Source: Pseudomonas silesiensis (lineage in GTDB: Bacteria; Pseudomonadota; Gammaproteobacteria; Pseudomonadales; Pseudomonadaceae). Taken from it: a stretch of 64,000 bases of DNA. Shown one piece after another: positions 47,259 through 56,644 of this stretch. Location: NCBI RefSeq assembly GCF_001661075.1, contig NZ_CP014870.1:310001-374000 (forward strand). Direction: 5' to 3'. The position numbers and the translations under genes were made by a program. The first letter of the stretch is position 1. Every line of letters begins with the position of its first letter. The notes under the pieces were generated by a model, which did no database searches, was not told the DNA's origin, and worked only from the letters and a program-made list of their open reading frames with translations.

Positions 47259-49594
47259 GCTGCCGGCTCCGTGACCGCGGCCGCATGGACCTGGCGTCCA
47301 GCCCAGGGTGCGAGGAGGAAACTGAAGGCCAGGCCGAGGCTCACCGACAGCCCGAAGTTACTCACCGCCGGGGTACTGGACACTGCCAGCAGCCCGAACG
47401 ACAGCCAGGTGGTCACCGCCGCCAGCAGGGTGCCCAGCAGGCTCACGGCGACACCGCCGACCTGTTCGCGCATCAGGATCGCGTAGTCGACGCTGATGGC
47501 CGTGACCAGCAGCAGGCCGAACAGGCTGAACAGCGTCAACGGCTGTCCGAGCCAGCCGAGACTGGCCAGGCTGCACAGCGCCGCCAGCAGTGGCAGGGCG
47601 ACGATGCGCAGCGCGCCACCCAGGCCGAACGGCAGGATCAGTACCAGCACGATCAGCACACAGGAGGCGAGTTTCAGTTCAGCGGCACTGACCTGGGTAT
47701 CGGCGAAGACCTCGTTCAGTTCGCCGAGGCGATCCACCAGTTCCACGCCCGGCAAATCCATCGCCTGAATCCGCAACAAGGACGGGTTGTTCAGGCCTTG
47801 CAGGCTGACCAGCGCCGCTACGCCGTCTTCGATGGGGCCTAGCCACAGGACGCGATAAGGTTCGGCCAAAGGACCGACCAGCGCCGCGTCGATGTCTTCG
47901 ATCGGCAGCGCCTGCAGCCTTGCCAGTTCCGCTTGCAGCGCTGCAGCCGGCACGCCGAGGTCGAGCAAGGGGTGCCAGAATTGCGGAAGTTTGTTCAAGG
48001 CCTCACGCACCCGCACCTGTTCGCTGGGCGGGCTGACCAGTTGATTGAGTGACAGATAACCCTTGAGTTTGTCCAGGTTGACCAGTTGATCCAGCCGCTC
48101 GCCCAGCGCTGCCTGGCGCTCCAGCAGTTGCTGTTGATTGGCCGCGCGCACCAGGAAGAACTGGCTGGTGGGTTGATAACCGGTGATGCGCGCAATGGCC
48201 TGGGCTTCGTCGGTCAATTGCTGCGGTGCGCCGACCCACTGGCGAATATCGTTGCGGGCTTCGAGCTGCAACAGTCCGCCCACACAAAAGGCAATCAGCA
48301 GCGCCAGCAACACCGGGGTGCGCGCAATGTTCAGCAGCGCTTCACGGCGTTCCAGCAAAAATTCGGCGACTCGCAGCGGCCACTGCGCCGGGCGCAGCTC
48401 GACGCCTTTGAGCAGCGCCGGCAACAGGCACACCGCGCACAGGTAGGCACCCACCAGACCGGCGGCGGAGAACACGGCAATCTGGGTCAGTGCCGGGAAC
48501 GGCGTCCAGGCCAGGGCCAGGTAGCCGATACAGCTGGTGATCAGGCTCAGCGTCAGTCCCGGCAGGGTCAGGCGCAACGCCGGCCAGCTGTGCCAGGGTT
48601 TGAGGCTCCAGCTCTTGGACAGGTAATGCAGCGGGTAATCGACAGCGACGCCGATCAGGCTGGAGCCGAGCACCAGGGTCATCACGTGCATGTGTCCGAA
48701 CATCGCCACGCAGGCCACCGCACCGAACAGCATGCCCACCAGGACCGGCACAAACGCCAGCAACACCCGCCAGCGGCGGAACGCCAGCAACAGCAGCAAC
48801 AGAATGCCCGCCGTGGCGCCGCCGCCGACCCAGGTCATTTCCCGGGTGGCTTGCCGTTGACCGCTGGCGGCGTAGAGCAAGCCACTGGCAGCCAGCAATT
48901 GCACGTCGGCCTGGGCGGCTTGTTCCCGGCCCTGCTGGAGCAGATCGGCCACTTGCAGCGGCAGGTTCATGTCGAAGGCGTTGCCGGTGGTCCGCGCCCG
49001 CAGCAGCACCCAACTCTGACCGTCGGCATCGGCCACCAGCGCACCGCTGCCGATGTCCAGTTGCACGGAGCCGTGTTGCGGCTGGCTGTTCTGGATGCGT
49101 CCGGTCAGGCCCAGCCAGTCATCCTCACTGGGTACCAGGCTGAAGCCGGTGAAGGGGTCAAACAGTGCCTGGACCCGTTGCTGGATAAACGCATCGGGGT
49201 GTTCGATCAATTGTTGCCGATCCGTCGCCGAGAGCATCGCCAGGCGACCTTGCAGCAATTGCGTGCGCAACGCCGGCAAATCCGCTTGCAGGTTCCACTG
49301 GACCTTCTCGAACAAGCCGCTGGCCTGCCACTGCTCACCCAGCGTCTGCGCCATGGCGATGGCTTGCGGGCGATCCTTGTGGCCGACCAACACCAGCATT
49401 TCGCGGTTCAGCGGTTCTTGCATGCGTTGTTCGGCGCGCAGTTCCAGCGCATCCGGCGCCGTGCCCGGCACCAGCTCCATCAGGTTGGCCGACAGCGGCG
49501 CGCCGTCACGCCATTGCCAGCCGGCGAGCGCGAGCACCGCCAGCAGCAGGATCAGGAACAGCCACGGCAGCCTCCGTTCACTCGGCAAAGTCAA
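47255..49594 (-). CDS. MMPL/RND-type exporter of the aryl polyene cluster
   Basis: A 779-aa inner-membrane transporter: TM1, a large periplasmic domain (about 35-245), six TM helices including the GGGATAGILLLLLLAFRRWR segment, a second periplasmic domain, then five or more TM helices with SVDYAILMREQ. The duplicated MMPL layout matches ApeM-type exporters, which move the polyene lipid across or out of the inner membrane. Start is TTG at 49594 with GGAG 5 nt upstream, overlapping the LolA-like gene by 17 nt. Confidence 0.88.
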   Translation of the reverse strand: MTLPSERRLPWLFLILLLAVLALAGWQWRDGAPLSANLMELVPGTAPDALELRAEQRMQEPLNREMLVLVGHKDRPQAIAMAQTLGEQWQASGLFEKVQWNLQADLPALRTQLLQGRLAMLSATDRQQLIEHPDAFIQQRVQALFDPFTGFSLVPSEDDWLGLTGRIQNSQPQHGSVQLDIGSGALVADADGQSWVLLRARTTGNAFDMNLPLQVADLLQQGREQAAQADVQLLAASGLLYAASGQRQATREMTWVGGGATAGILLLLLLAFRRWRVLLAFVPVLVGMLFGAVACVAMFGHMHVMTLVLGSSLIGVAVDYPLHYLSKSWSLKPWHSWPALRLTLPGLTLSLITSCIGYLALAWTPFPALTQIAVFSAAGLVGAYLCAVCLLPALLKGVELRPAQWPLRVAEFLLERREALLNIARTPVLLALLIAFCVGGLLQLEARNDIRQWVGAPQQLTDEAQAIARITGYQPTSQFFLVRAANQQQLLERQAALGERLDQLVNLDKLKGYLSLNQLVSPPSEQVRVREALNKLPQFWHPLLDLGVPAAALQAELARLQALPIEDIDAALVGPLAEPYRVLWLGPIEDGVAALVSLQGLNNPSLLRIQAMDLPGVELVDRLGELNEVFADTQVSAAELKLASCVLIVLVLILPFGLGGALRIVALPLLAALCSLASLGWLGQPLTLFSLFGLLLVTAISVDYAILMREQVGGVAVSLLGTLLAAVTTWLSFGLLAVSSTPAVSNFGLSVSLGLAFSFLLAPWAGRQVHAAAVTEPAA

Positions 49595-50297
49595 GTTGCT
49601 CCGCTTCGCTCAACGGTTGGGTGCTCGTGCTGTCCTGCATGCGCAACAGCGTGCTGTCGCCCTGGGTTTCGAGCAGCTGGATGCTGTGCACCAGTTCACC
49701 ACCGGCGATGTTGATCTGATTGAACACCTGCTTGAGCAGCATCGAGCGCGGCACCAGGGTCAGTGTCCAGTTCTGCGCGTTGCCGCTCAGGGACAGCTCG
49801 AAGTCCCGTTGCAGTCCGCTGCTGTCACCTTGCAGCACGGCGAGAAACAAACGGTTCTGTTCGGCGCCGGCACTCTTGCCGGGCAGCATTTGCCAGCCGC
49901 TGGCGTCACGCCGGGCAATGCCCTTGGCGTTGATGCGGTAATCCTGTTGCAGCGGTGTTTTCAGTAGCCACAGCATGCCCTGATTCTTCGCCAGGACAAA
50001 GGTGCCCTTGCTGGTCAGCGGCTGGGGCAGGGCGCGCAGGTGTTTTTCCTGGATGAAGTTGCCGTGGATCACCTCAGGCCTGGCCAGTTGATCGCTGAGC
50101 TGTTGCAGATCAAACGCGCTGGCCAACCCCGGAATACCCAGCAACACGCAAAACACTGTAGGAGCGAGCTTGCTCGCGAAAAACCTGAGAACGCTGCGCA
50201 GTGTCAGGTGCCCAGTGTCATCGTTGACGACCTTCGCGGCGGTGCGGCGATCCGACAAGCCCGCTCCCACAGGAGGGCGGGGGTGGCAGTAAATCAT
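49578..50297 (-). CDS. LolA-like outer-membrane lipid carrier, with a REPIN inside its 5' end
   Basis: Periplasmic carrier of the aryl polyene cluster (ApeL role): FDLQQLSDQLARPEVIHGNF, IQEKHLRALPQPLTSKGTF and WLLKTPLQQDYRI are LolA-like. The 239-aa frame starts at ATG 50297, whose ATGA overlaps the thioesterase stop. Codons ~9-47 of the frame translate a REPIN (50157-50272; PVGAGLSDRRTAA and FFASKLAPT are REP reads), so the signal peptide (FCVLLGIPGLASA) is now preceded by ~45 extra residues. Either a later start is used or export is impaired. Confidence 0.85.
   Translation of the reverse strand: MIYCHPRPPVGAGLSDRRTAAKVVNDDTGHLTLRSVLRFFASKLAPTVFCVLLGIPGLASAFDLQQLSDQLARPEVIHGNFIQEKHLRALPQPLTSKGTFVLAKNQGMLWLLKTPLQQDYRINAKGIARRDASGWQMLPGKSAGAEQNRLFLAVLQGDSSGLQRDFELSLSGNAQNWTLTLVPRSMLLKQVFNQINIAGGELVHSIQLLETQGDSTLLRMQDSTSTQPLSEAEQLDFAE
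50157..50272. repeat. REPIN inserted in the LolA-like coding sequence
   Basis: TGTAGGAGCGAGCTTGCTCG at 50157-50176 and, inverted, an extended REP (TTCGCGGCGGTGCGGCGATC… CCCGCTCCCAC) at 50232-50272. The insertion keeps the reading frame open. Confidence 0.85.
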
Positions 50298-50719
50298 GGC
50301 AAGGCCCTCTCTACGGCATCGGTGAACACCTTGGGCGAGGCCAATTGCATCTCGCGACTGCCCATGTCGACGGCCACCTGCACGGAACAGGCACGGGTCA
50401 GGCGTTCGCCGGAGTGCAGATCGCTGATCAGGTAGCTGATCTTCAGACGGTTCTCCCACTCCACCAGGTTGGCCCGCACATTCAGCTTCTGGCCGAACAC
50501 GGCGCCGCGCACATAGCGCAACTGCAAGTCGATCACCGGCCAGGCGTAACCCGAGGCAACCATGGCGTCGTAGTTGTGGCCGATCTTGTCCAGCAGCGCA
50601 CAGCGGGCGACTTCCAGGTATTTGACGTAATGGCCGTGCCAGACGACGTTCATGGTGTCGACATCAAAGAACGGCACGAGGATTTCCGTATCGGCATGAA
50701 GCACGCCCTTGCTACGCAT
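50294..50719 (-). CDS. 4HBT-family acyl-CoA thioesterase of the aryl polyene cluster
   Basis: A 141-aa hotdog thioesterase: LVPFFDVDTMNVVWHGHYVK carries the catalytic Asp (DVD) of the 4-hydroxybenzoyl-CoA thioesterase family, then EVARCALLDKIG. In APE systems (ApeK role) it releases or proofreads thioesters. Overlaps the ammonia-lyase stop by 8 nt. Confidence 0.9.
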   Translation of the reverse strand: MRSKGVLHADTEILVPFFDVDTMNVVWHGHYVKYLEVARCALLDKIGHNYDAMVASGYAWPVIDLQLRYVRGAVFGQKLNVRANLVEWENRLKISYLISDLHSGERLTRACSVQVAVDMGSREMQLASPKVFTDAVERALP

Positions 50720-52256
50720 GCAGCCTCCAGTGTTGTTCGGCGATACGTTTCAGGCACAGGCGCAATTCACCCTCCAGGGCACGGTCTTCGATGACCGGCG
50801 CAAAGTCCTTGGCCAATTCCTCGTGCATGGCGGCCAGGGCGGGTGGCAAGGGGCGCGCATCTTCAGCCATGCCGCGCAGCCAGACGCCCTGGTTGGCCGC
50901 CAGCAGCGTGGCGGCGGCGACCTGTTCGGTCAGCTCCAGTACGCGGATCGCGTCCCGGGCGGCAATGGTGCCCATGCTGACCTTGTCCTGGTTGTGGCAT
51001 TCGGTGGAACGCGAGAAGACGCTGGCCGGCATGGTGTTTTTCAGTGCCTCGGCCGTCCAGGCGCTGGTGCCGATCTGCACCGCCTTGAAACCGTGGTTGA
51101 GCATCGCCCGGTCGGCGGTGGCGCCGGACAGGTTGCTCGGCAAGCCGTGGTTGTATCGTTCGTCCACCAGCAGGGCGAGTTGACGGTCGAGCAAGTCGGC
51201 GACGTTGGCCACCAGGTTTTTCAGGCTGTCCATGGCGAACGCGATGTGGCCGCCATAGAAGTGCCCCCCGTGCAGCACGCGTTCGGCTTCGGCGTCGATG
51301 ATCGGGTTGTCGTTGGCGCTATTGAGCTCGATCTCGATGAACGAGCGCAGCCAGTTCAGGCTGTCGGCCAATACGCCGAGGACGTGGGGCGCGCAACGCA
51401 GGGAATATCGGTCTTGCAGGCGATGCAACGGCGCGGTCGGCGCGTCGATCGCCAGATCCTTGCGCAGCCAGGCGGCGACTTGCATCTGCCCCGGGTGCGG
51501 TTTGGCGGCGAACAGGCGCTCGTCGAAATGCTCCGGGTTGCCTTGCAACGCGACCACGTTCAATGCGGTGATGCGGGTGGCCAGTTGCAGCAAGTAATCG
51601 GCGCGGGCAAAGGCCAGGCACGCCAGACCGGTCATGACCGCGGTGCCGTTCATCAGTGCCAGGGCTTCTTTCGGGCGCAGTACCAGCGGTTGCCAACCAA
51701 GTTCGCGGTGCACGTCGGCGGCTTGTCGGCGTTCCCCACGGAACATCACTTCGCGCTCGCCGGACAAGGTCGCGGCCACATAGGACAGCGGCGTCAGGTC
51801 ACCGCTGGCACCCACCGAGCCTTCTTCCGGGATCAGCGGCAGGATGTCGTGTTCAAGGAAGGCGTGCAGGCGTTCCAGCAGTTCCACGCGAACCCCGGAG
51901 ACCCCGTGGCACAGCGACTGCAAACGCGCCGCCAGTACCGCGCGAGTGGCCTGGGCATCGAGCAGTTTACCCAGGCCGCAGCCATGGAAGGTGTACAGGT
52001 GACGGGGCAACGCCTCGACGTGATGCAGCGGTACCGCGACCACGCAAGAATCGCCATAACCGGTGGTCACGCCGTAGATCACCCCTTCCTTGTCCAGCAG
52101 GGAGTCGAGGAATCGCGCGCCCTTGGCGATACACTCGCGGTACGCGGGGTCGCCTTGCAACTGCGTCGGCACCTGACGGTTGGCCAGGGCCAGCACGTCT
52201 TCGATGCGCAGAGGGAGTTCGCCGAAGGTTACCGGCTCAAGCGTTGACGTCGTCAT
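50712..52256 (-). CDS. Aromatic amino-acid (histidine/tyrosine) ammonia-lyase family protein
   Basis: A 514-aa lyase with the MIO-forming ASG at 150-152 (EEGSVGASGDLTPLSY) and the family ends (NSANDNPIID; GTIAARDAIRVLELTEQ). It probably deaminates an aromatic amino acid to give the starter acid (coumarate or cinnamate) of the polyene. The substrate-selecting pair at 90-91 is Phe-His (LYTFHGCG), unlike Ser-His of HAL, His-Leu of TAL or Phe-Leu of PAL. Overlaps the acyltransferase by 20 nt. Confidence 0.9.
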   Translation of the reverse strand: MTTSTLEPVTFGELPLRIEDVLALANRQVPTQLQGDPAYRECIAKGARFLDSLLDKEGVIYGVTTGYGDSCVVAVPLHHVEALPRHLYTFHGCGLGKLLDAQATRAVLAARLQSLCHGVSGVRVELLERLHAFLEHDILPLIPEEGSVGASGDLTPLSYVAATLSGEREVMFRGERRQAADVHRELGWQPLVLRPKEALALMNGTAVMTGLACLAFARADYLLQLATRITALNVVALQGNPEHFDERLFAAKPHPGQMQVAAWLRKDLAIDAPTAPLHRLQDRYSLRCAPHVLGVLADSLNWLRSFIEIELNSANDNPIIDAEAERVLHGGHFYGGHIAFAMDSLKNLVANVADLLDRQLALLVDERYNHGLPSNLSGATADRAMLNHGFKAVQIGTSAWTAEALKNTMPASVFSRSTECHNQDKVSMGTIAARDAIRVLELTEQVAAATLLAANQGVWLRGMAEDARPLPPALAAMHEELAKDFAPVIEDRALEGELRLCLKRIAEQHWRLHA

Positions 52257-53178
52257 CGGTCTTCCAGAAAGGGTAAAAGTTGAACCATTGTTGGGGCGCT
52301 TGCAGGCAATAGTGACTCAGGCGTTCGGCGTAGCGGGTTGCCCACTGATGAATGACCTGCTCGCGGTCGCTGCGCTTCCATACCACGGCCTCGGTAAACG
52401 GTTCGAGGGTCACCCGGTATTGGCCCGTCGGCTTCTTCAGGCACATCAACAGATTGATCGGGCATTTGAGCAAGCCGGCCAGCAACCATGGGCCCTGGGG
52501 GAACGCGGCTTGATGGCCGAGAAAATCCACGGTCACGCTCCGCCCACCGTGCAGCGGCACGCGGTCGCCGGCGATCGCCAGCCACTCGCCGCGCTCCAGG
52601 CGCTCATGCAGTTGCAGCATGATGACCGGGTCGAGCTCACTGACCTGGATCAGCCGCAGGTTGGTCGCGCCGGCTTCACCCAGCAGACGATTGAATTGCT
52701 CGGCGTGCTTGGTGTGCACCAGTACGTTCATGGTGACCTTCTCGCCGATCTCCGCCAGGGCGCGGCAAACCTCGAGGTTGCCCAGATGTGCGCCCACCAG
52801 CATCTGCCCGCGTGTACCGCGCAATTGATTGCGCAGCAGCGCCGGGTCGATGATTTCGATCTGCTCGATGCTCAGCTTGCCATTCCACACGTCGAGCTTG
52901 TCGAGCATGGAATCGGCGAACGCCATGAACTGGCCGAACACTCGCCAATGGGTCGGGCGCAATTCGGTGCGACCGCTCCAGTCGGCGAGCCGTTGCTGGT
53001 ATTGCCAGGCACTGTGGCGGGCGCTGCGTCCGAACACAAAAAAGTACAGGACGATGCCGTACAACAGCGGGCTCAACAGTCGACGGCCAAGCACCCTGGC
53101 GCCGAACGCCGTGAGTTTCATCAGCCAGAAACTGCCGCGCTCCTGGCGGTCGGCCCAGTGTTGCCGGTCTGCGCTCAT
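52237..53178 (-). CDS. Lysophospholipid/lipid A-type acyltransferase (LpxL-like) of the aryl polyene cluster
   Basis: A 313-aa HtrB/LpxL-type acyltransferase. The H-x4-D/E motif appears as VGAHLGNLEVCRAL, followed by LAIAGDRVPLHGGRSVTVDFLG and FPQGPWLLAGLLKCP. It likely attaches an acyl chain or the polyene to the glycolipid anchor. Start MSADRQHWADRQER at 53178 overlaps the glycosyltransferase stop (ATGA). Confidence 0.88.
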   Translation of the reverse strand: MSADRQHWADRQERGSFWLMKLTAFGARVLGRRLLSPLLYGIVLYFFVFGRSARHSAWQYQQRLADWSGRTELRPTHWRVFGQFMAFADSMLDKLDVWNGKLSIEQIEIIDPALLRNQLRGTRGQMLVGAHLGNLEVCRALAEIGEKVTMNVLVHTKHAEQFNRLLGEAGATNLRLIQVSELDPVIMLQLHERLERGEWLAIAGDRVPLHGGRSVTVDFLGHQAAFPQGPWLLAGLLKCPINLLMCLKKPTGQYRVTLEPFTEAVVWKRSDREQVIHQWATRYAERLSHYCLQAPQQWFNFYPFWKTDDDVNA

Positions 53179-53909
53179 GCTCGCCACCGCCGCCAGAGGA
53201 TCATCGGGGCCCGCACTAACATGCCGAAGAACAGGCGGGTGTGCATGCTCGTTATCAGCACGTTGTCGCGGAACAGGCGGAAATGCGAGACGCCGTCCAG
53301 CGGGTAGTGAACCCTGGTTTGCAGCCACTGCATCGGCTGGTTGCGCCAGGCCAGGCGTACCAGGATGTCCGAGTCGAAGTCCATGCGCTTGCCGATCTTG
53401 GCGGTGTCGATCAGTGCCAGGGTCGGCGGCAACGGATAGAGGCGAAAGCCGCACATGGAATCGCGGATCTGCAAGGACAAGGTGTTGATCCAGACCATGA
53501 CGTGCGTCAGGTAGCGGGCGTACAAACGCCCTTTGGGTACGCTGGCGTCGTACTTCGGATAACCACAGATCACCGCCTCGGGGTGCAGGCGCGATTGTTC
53601 GACGAAGGTCGCGACGTCCTGCAGGTCGTGCTGGCCGTCGGCATCCACCTGCAAGGCATGGCTGAAACCCAGGCGTGAAGCTTCGCGCAGCCCGGTCATG
53701 ACGGCGGCGCCCTTGCCCTGGTTGGAGGCCAGGCGGATCAGGAACACGTTGTCGCGCCGGGCCAGTCGATCCAGTACCGCGGCGCAGGCCTTATCGCTGG
53801 CGTCGTCTACCAGCAGGCACGGCAAGCCGCTGGCGAGCACGGCATCGACCACCGTGGTGATGGCGGTTTCGTGGTTGTAGACCGGGATGACGGCGCAGGG
53901 GTTATGCAT
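53175..53909 (-). CDS. Family 2 glycosyltransferase of the aryl polyene cluster
   Basis: A 244-aa GT-A fold enzyme: [20 protein letters not shown] (nucleotide-binding start), LLVDDASDK, NQGKGAAVMTGLREA and DXD-type VDADGQHD. It has a short C-terminal membrane-associated part. It builds the sugar part of the APE lipid anchor (ApeJ role). Start 53909 overlaps the ligase gene by 8 nt. Confidence 0.9.
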   Translation of the reverse strand: MHNPCAVIPVYNHETAITTVVDAVLASGLPCLLVDDASDKACAAVLDRLARRDNVFLIRLASNQGKGAAVMTGLREASRLGFSHALQVDADGQHDLQDVATFVEQSRLHPEAVICGYPKYDASVPKGRLYARYLTHVMVWINTLSLQIRDSMCGFRLYPLPPTLALIDTAKIGKRMDFDSDILVRLAWRNQPMQWLQTRVHYPLDGVSHFRLFRDNVLITSMHTRLFFGMLVRAPMILWRRWRA

Positions 53910-55581
53910 CTGCAGCCTCCAGCAAAATCCGCCCACTGGAGCAGGTAGCGGTCTCATTGCGATAGGCGAAATACAGCTTGCCCCGTGCCGGGTCATAGCG
54001 CAGGTGCAGTTGGACTTCATCCCCCGGGCGCACCAGTTGCTGGAATTTCAGCACTTCCATGCCGGCGAATTTTGCTGGCAGGTCCATCAATCGCTGGCCC
54101 AGCATAAGCGCCCACTCCACCTGCACCACGCCGGGCAATACCGGCGCCTGGGGGAAATGGCCACTGAAGTAGGCGAGGTCCGGTGGCACCGCCAGTTGCA
54201 GGCTCCACTCGCCATTCACCTCAAGCTGCTCCAGCACCTCTGGCGCCTTTGGCCGCGGTGCCAGCAGCAGGGCTTGAACGTCGGCCTGAGGCAGTTTGCC
54301 TTGGGCGTTCAGCGGCAGTTGTCGCAGCAGGCGCCAGCGGCGTGGCAGGGCGAGGGCTTCGCAATGCTGGCTCAGATGCTGACGCAAGGTTTGCGTAAGG
54401 GTGCGCCGGCCTTGACTGCGCAAGGCATGCAAACCCTGTTCACTCAACACCAGCAGCACACCTAATGAGGCGCGATTTTCCTGAACCACGCCAAGGCGCG
54501 CTTCGGCAACCCACTCGTGGTTCATCAGCGCCTTTTCCAGCATCGGCAGCGAGATGCGTTTTTCTTCCAGTTTGACGATCCGGTCCAGGCGCCCGAGCAA
54601 TTCGAAGCGGCCATCTTCCGCGATTCGCGCGGCATCCGCAGTGTGCTCGATATGCCCGGCCGGCAAGTAGGGCGAGGCAATGAGCAGCGCACCATCGCTG
54701 TCCTGGCTCAACTCGATGCCGGCAAAGGGCTGCCAGAGATCCTGTCCTTGGCGCCACGCAATGCCACCGGTTTCCGAGCTGCCGAGGATTTCCGTCGGCC
54801 ACTGGCTCAAGCGGTCGTGCAAGCGTTGAGCGGCCTCGGCCGGTAATGCACCGCCGGAGGAGAATACCCGTCGAACCGCACTCAGGGCAGGCCAGTCGAG
54901 ATTGTCGCCCATGCGCTTGAGCAGCGCCGGGCTGGCGACCCAGGCGAACGCCGAGTGTTCACGGCTGGCGCGCTGCAAATCCTCCGGGAACGCCAGTTGC
55001 TTGCGCACGAACGGGCGCCCGGCGCACAACGGCCACAACACCCGGAACAGCAGGCCGTAGATGTGCTGGGTAGCAACGCTGCCGATGATGCAGGCCTCAT
55101 CCAGATCGGCACCCCACAGCCGCTCCAGCGCTTCGACTTCATTGGCCAGCTGACGCAGGCTTTTGTCGATGCGCTTGGGTTCACCGCTGGAACCGGACGT
55201 GCACAAGCTCAGCTGGCAGCGATCCAGGTCCAGCGTGCCGGCGCTCAGTGGCGAATGTCGATAATCGCTCAGGTGCGCGTCGTCGGCCTGATCGGTCAGC
55301 CACAGATCGACTTCCGTCGACCAGCGCTGGCGAGTCCGGGCTTGCAAGTCGGCAGGCAGCAGCACGCTGACCCCGGCACGCCAGGCGCCGAGCAGGGCAA
55401 TCGCCAGGTCGGCGGCGTCTTCGAGGTGCACGGCAATGCGCTGCACGCCCTGGGCCTGCAGGCCGGCGGCCAGGCTCAATGCCTGCTCGCACAGTTGCGC
55501 GTGATTCAGCGCCGGCCCTGCCGTCACGGCACGTTCCGGCTGAGCCTTGAGCAACAGGTGCTCAAGTTTTGTCCAATTCAT
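53902..55581 (-). CDS. Acyl-AMP ligase fused to a hotdog dehydratase (ApeH–ApeI-like)
   Basis: A 559-aa fusion. Residues ~1-440 are an AMP-forming ligase (P-loop [53 protein letters not shown] Lys) that activates the aryl acid and loads ACP. Residues ~450-559 are a FabZ-like hotdog dehydratase ([20 protein letters not shown], catalytic His in GHFP). E. coli encodes these as separate genes (apeH, apeI). Start [10 protein letters not shown] with GAGG upstream. Confidence 0.9.
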   Translation of the reverse strand: MNWTKLEHLLLKAQPERAVTAGPALNHAQLCEQALSLAAGLQAQGVQRIAVHLEDAADLAIALLGAWRAGVSVLLPADLQARTRQRWSTEVDLWLTDQADDAHLSDYRHSPLSAGTLDLDRCQLSLCTSGSSGEPKRIDKSLRQLANEVEALERLWGADLDEACIIGSVATQHIYGLLFRVLWPLCAGRPFVRKQLAFPEDLQRASREHSAFAWVASPALLKRMGDNLDWPALSAVRRVFSSGGALPAEAAQRLHDRLSQWPTEILGSSETGGIAWRQGQDLWQPFAGIELSQDSDGALLIASPYLPAGHIEHTADAARIAEDGRFELLGRLDRIVKLEEKRISLPMLEKALMNHEWVAEARLGVVQENRASLGVLLVLSEQGLHALRSQGRRTLTQTLRQHLSQHCEALALPRRWRLLRQLPLNAQGKLPQADVQALLLAPRPKAPEVLEQLEVNGEWSLQLAVPPDLAYFSGHFPQAPVLPGVVQVEWALMLGQRLMDLPAKFAGMEVLKFQQLVRPGDEVQLHLRYDPARGKLYFAYRNETATCSSGRILLEAADA

Positions 55582-56123
55582 GGGTGGCCTCGTACCCGTT
55601 GTCGCATGAGCCATTCAATGGCAAACAGCAAGCCCATCAACCCGTAGGAAATCAGGCCGGTGTACAGCATCCACCACTTCAGCGGCGCCCAGAGTGTCAG
55701 GGCGGCGGCGAGCAAACCGTTACAGAGGAAGAACACACACCAGGCGATTGTCACCTGACGGGTATAAACAATCGCCTTCGCCGGCAGTTGCGGTTCACGC
55801 AGTCGCGCCAGCCGTTCGACCATCGGCGGGCCGTATTTCAGGCTCAGCCCGAACAGCCCGAGCATGAACGCGCTGATCAATACCGGGTACCAGCGCAGCA
55901 ACAGCGGGCTGTCCAGTAGGGCCAGCAACAGGCAGAAAGCGATCGCGCCGATCGCCATCCACAGGCTGCCTGGCTTGCGCGCACCGAGCAGGGCCCGGGC
56001 CAGCCACAGGCTGCCCAGCAGCAGGCCGAACTGCCACGGGGCAAAATGCTCCATGCCGAAATACACCGCAAAGGGGTACAGCAGGCCCGCCAGCAGCAGG
56101 CCAAGGCCGATCAATCGACTCAT
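55578..56123 (-). CDS. COG4648-type membrane protein of the aryl polyene cluster
   Basis: A 181-aa inner-membrane protein with about 6 TM helices (LIGLGLLLAGLLYPFAVYFG; WLARALLG; ALLDSPLLLRWYPVLISAFM; VTIAWCVFFLCNGLLAAALT). Found in every APE cluster between ACP and ligase (ApeG role). Molecular function unknown. ATGA overlap with the ligase; ACP gene overlaps at its start. Confidence 0.85.
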   Translation of the reverse strand: MSRLIGLGLLLAGLLYPFAVYFGMEHFAPWQFGLLLGSLWLARALLGARKPGSLWMAIGAIAFCLLLALLDSPLLLRWYPVLISAFMLGLFGLSLKYGPPMVERLARLREPQLPAKAIVYTRQVTIAWCVFFLCNGLLAAALTLWAPLKWWMLYTGLISYGLMGLLFAIEWLMRQRVRGHP

Positions 56124-56374
56124 GCGGCCGGCTGAACCAGACGATAGACCGCCTCGACCACATCGCTGACAGTACGCACCGATTTGAATTCTTCGGCGGC
56201 GATTTTCTTGCCGGTCTGGCGTTTGATGTGATCGATCAGGTCGACTGCGTCGATGCTGTCGATTTCCAGATCCTGGTACAGGTTTGATTCGAGGCTCACA
56301 CGCTCAGGGTCCAACTCGAAGAGTTCGACCATGGCATCGCGCAGGGTGATGAAAATTGCTTCACGAGTTTGCAT
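56120..56374 (-). CDS. Acyl carrier protein of the aryl polyene cluster (second ACP)
   Basis: An 84-aa ACP with the phosphopantetheine Ser at position 40 (DLEIDSIDAVDLIDHIK). Probably ApeF-type. ATGA overlap with the following gene. The two ACPs of this operon have different surroundings of the Ser (EIDSIDA here, GLDSVDA in the other). Confidence 0.92.
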   Translation of the reverse strand: MQTREAIFITLRDAMVELFELDPERVSLESNLYQDLEIDSIDAVDLIDHIKRQTGKKIAAEEFKSVRTVSDVVEAVYRLVQPAA

Positions 56375-56383
56375 GGTCCGGTC

Positions 56384-56644
56384 TCAAGCTGCCTGTTTTG
56401 CGGTGACGAATGCCGCAAGGCTCGCCACATTGCTGAAGTGATTGCGCGTGTCCTTGGCGTCGGCGTCGATCTTGATGCCGTACTTTTTCTGAATGGCCAG
56501 GCCGAGTTCCAGGGCGTCGACCGAATCCAGGCCCAGGCCTTCGCCAAAGAGCGTCTGGTCATCGCCAATGTCGTCGACGCTGATATCTTCAAGGCCCAGG
56601 GCGTCGATGATCAGTTCTTTGATTTCACGGTGTAGATCGCTCAT
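56384..56644 (-). CDS. Acyl carrier protein of the aryl polyene cluster (first ACP)
   Basis: An 86-aa ACP with phosphopantetheine Ser41 (GEGLGLDSVDALELGLAI). Probably ApeE-type. Overlaps the end of the upstream acyltransferase gene by 20 nt. Confidence 0.92.
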   Translation of the reverse strand: MSDLHREIKELIIDALGLEDISVDDIGDDQTLFGEGLGLDSVDALELGLAIQKKYGIKIDADAKDTRNHFSNVASLAAFVTAKQAA

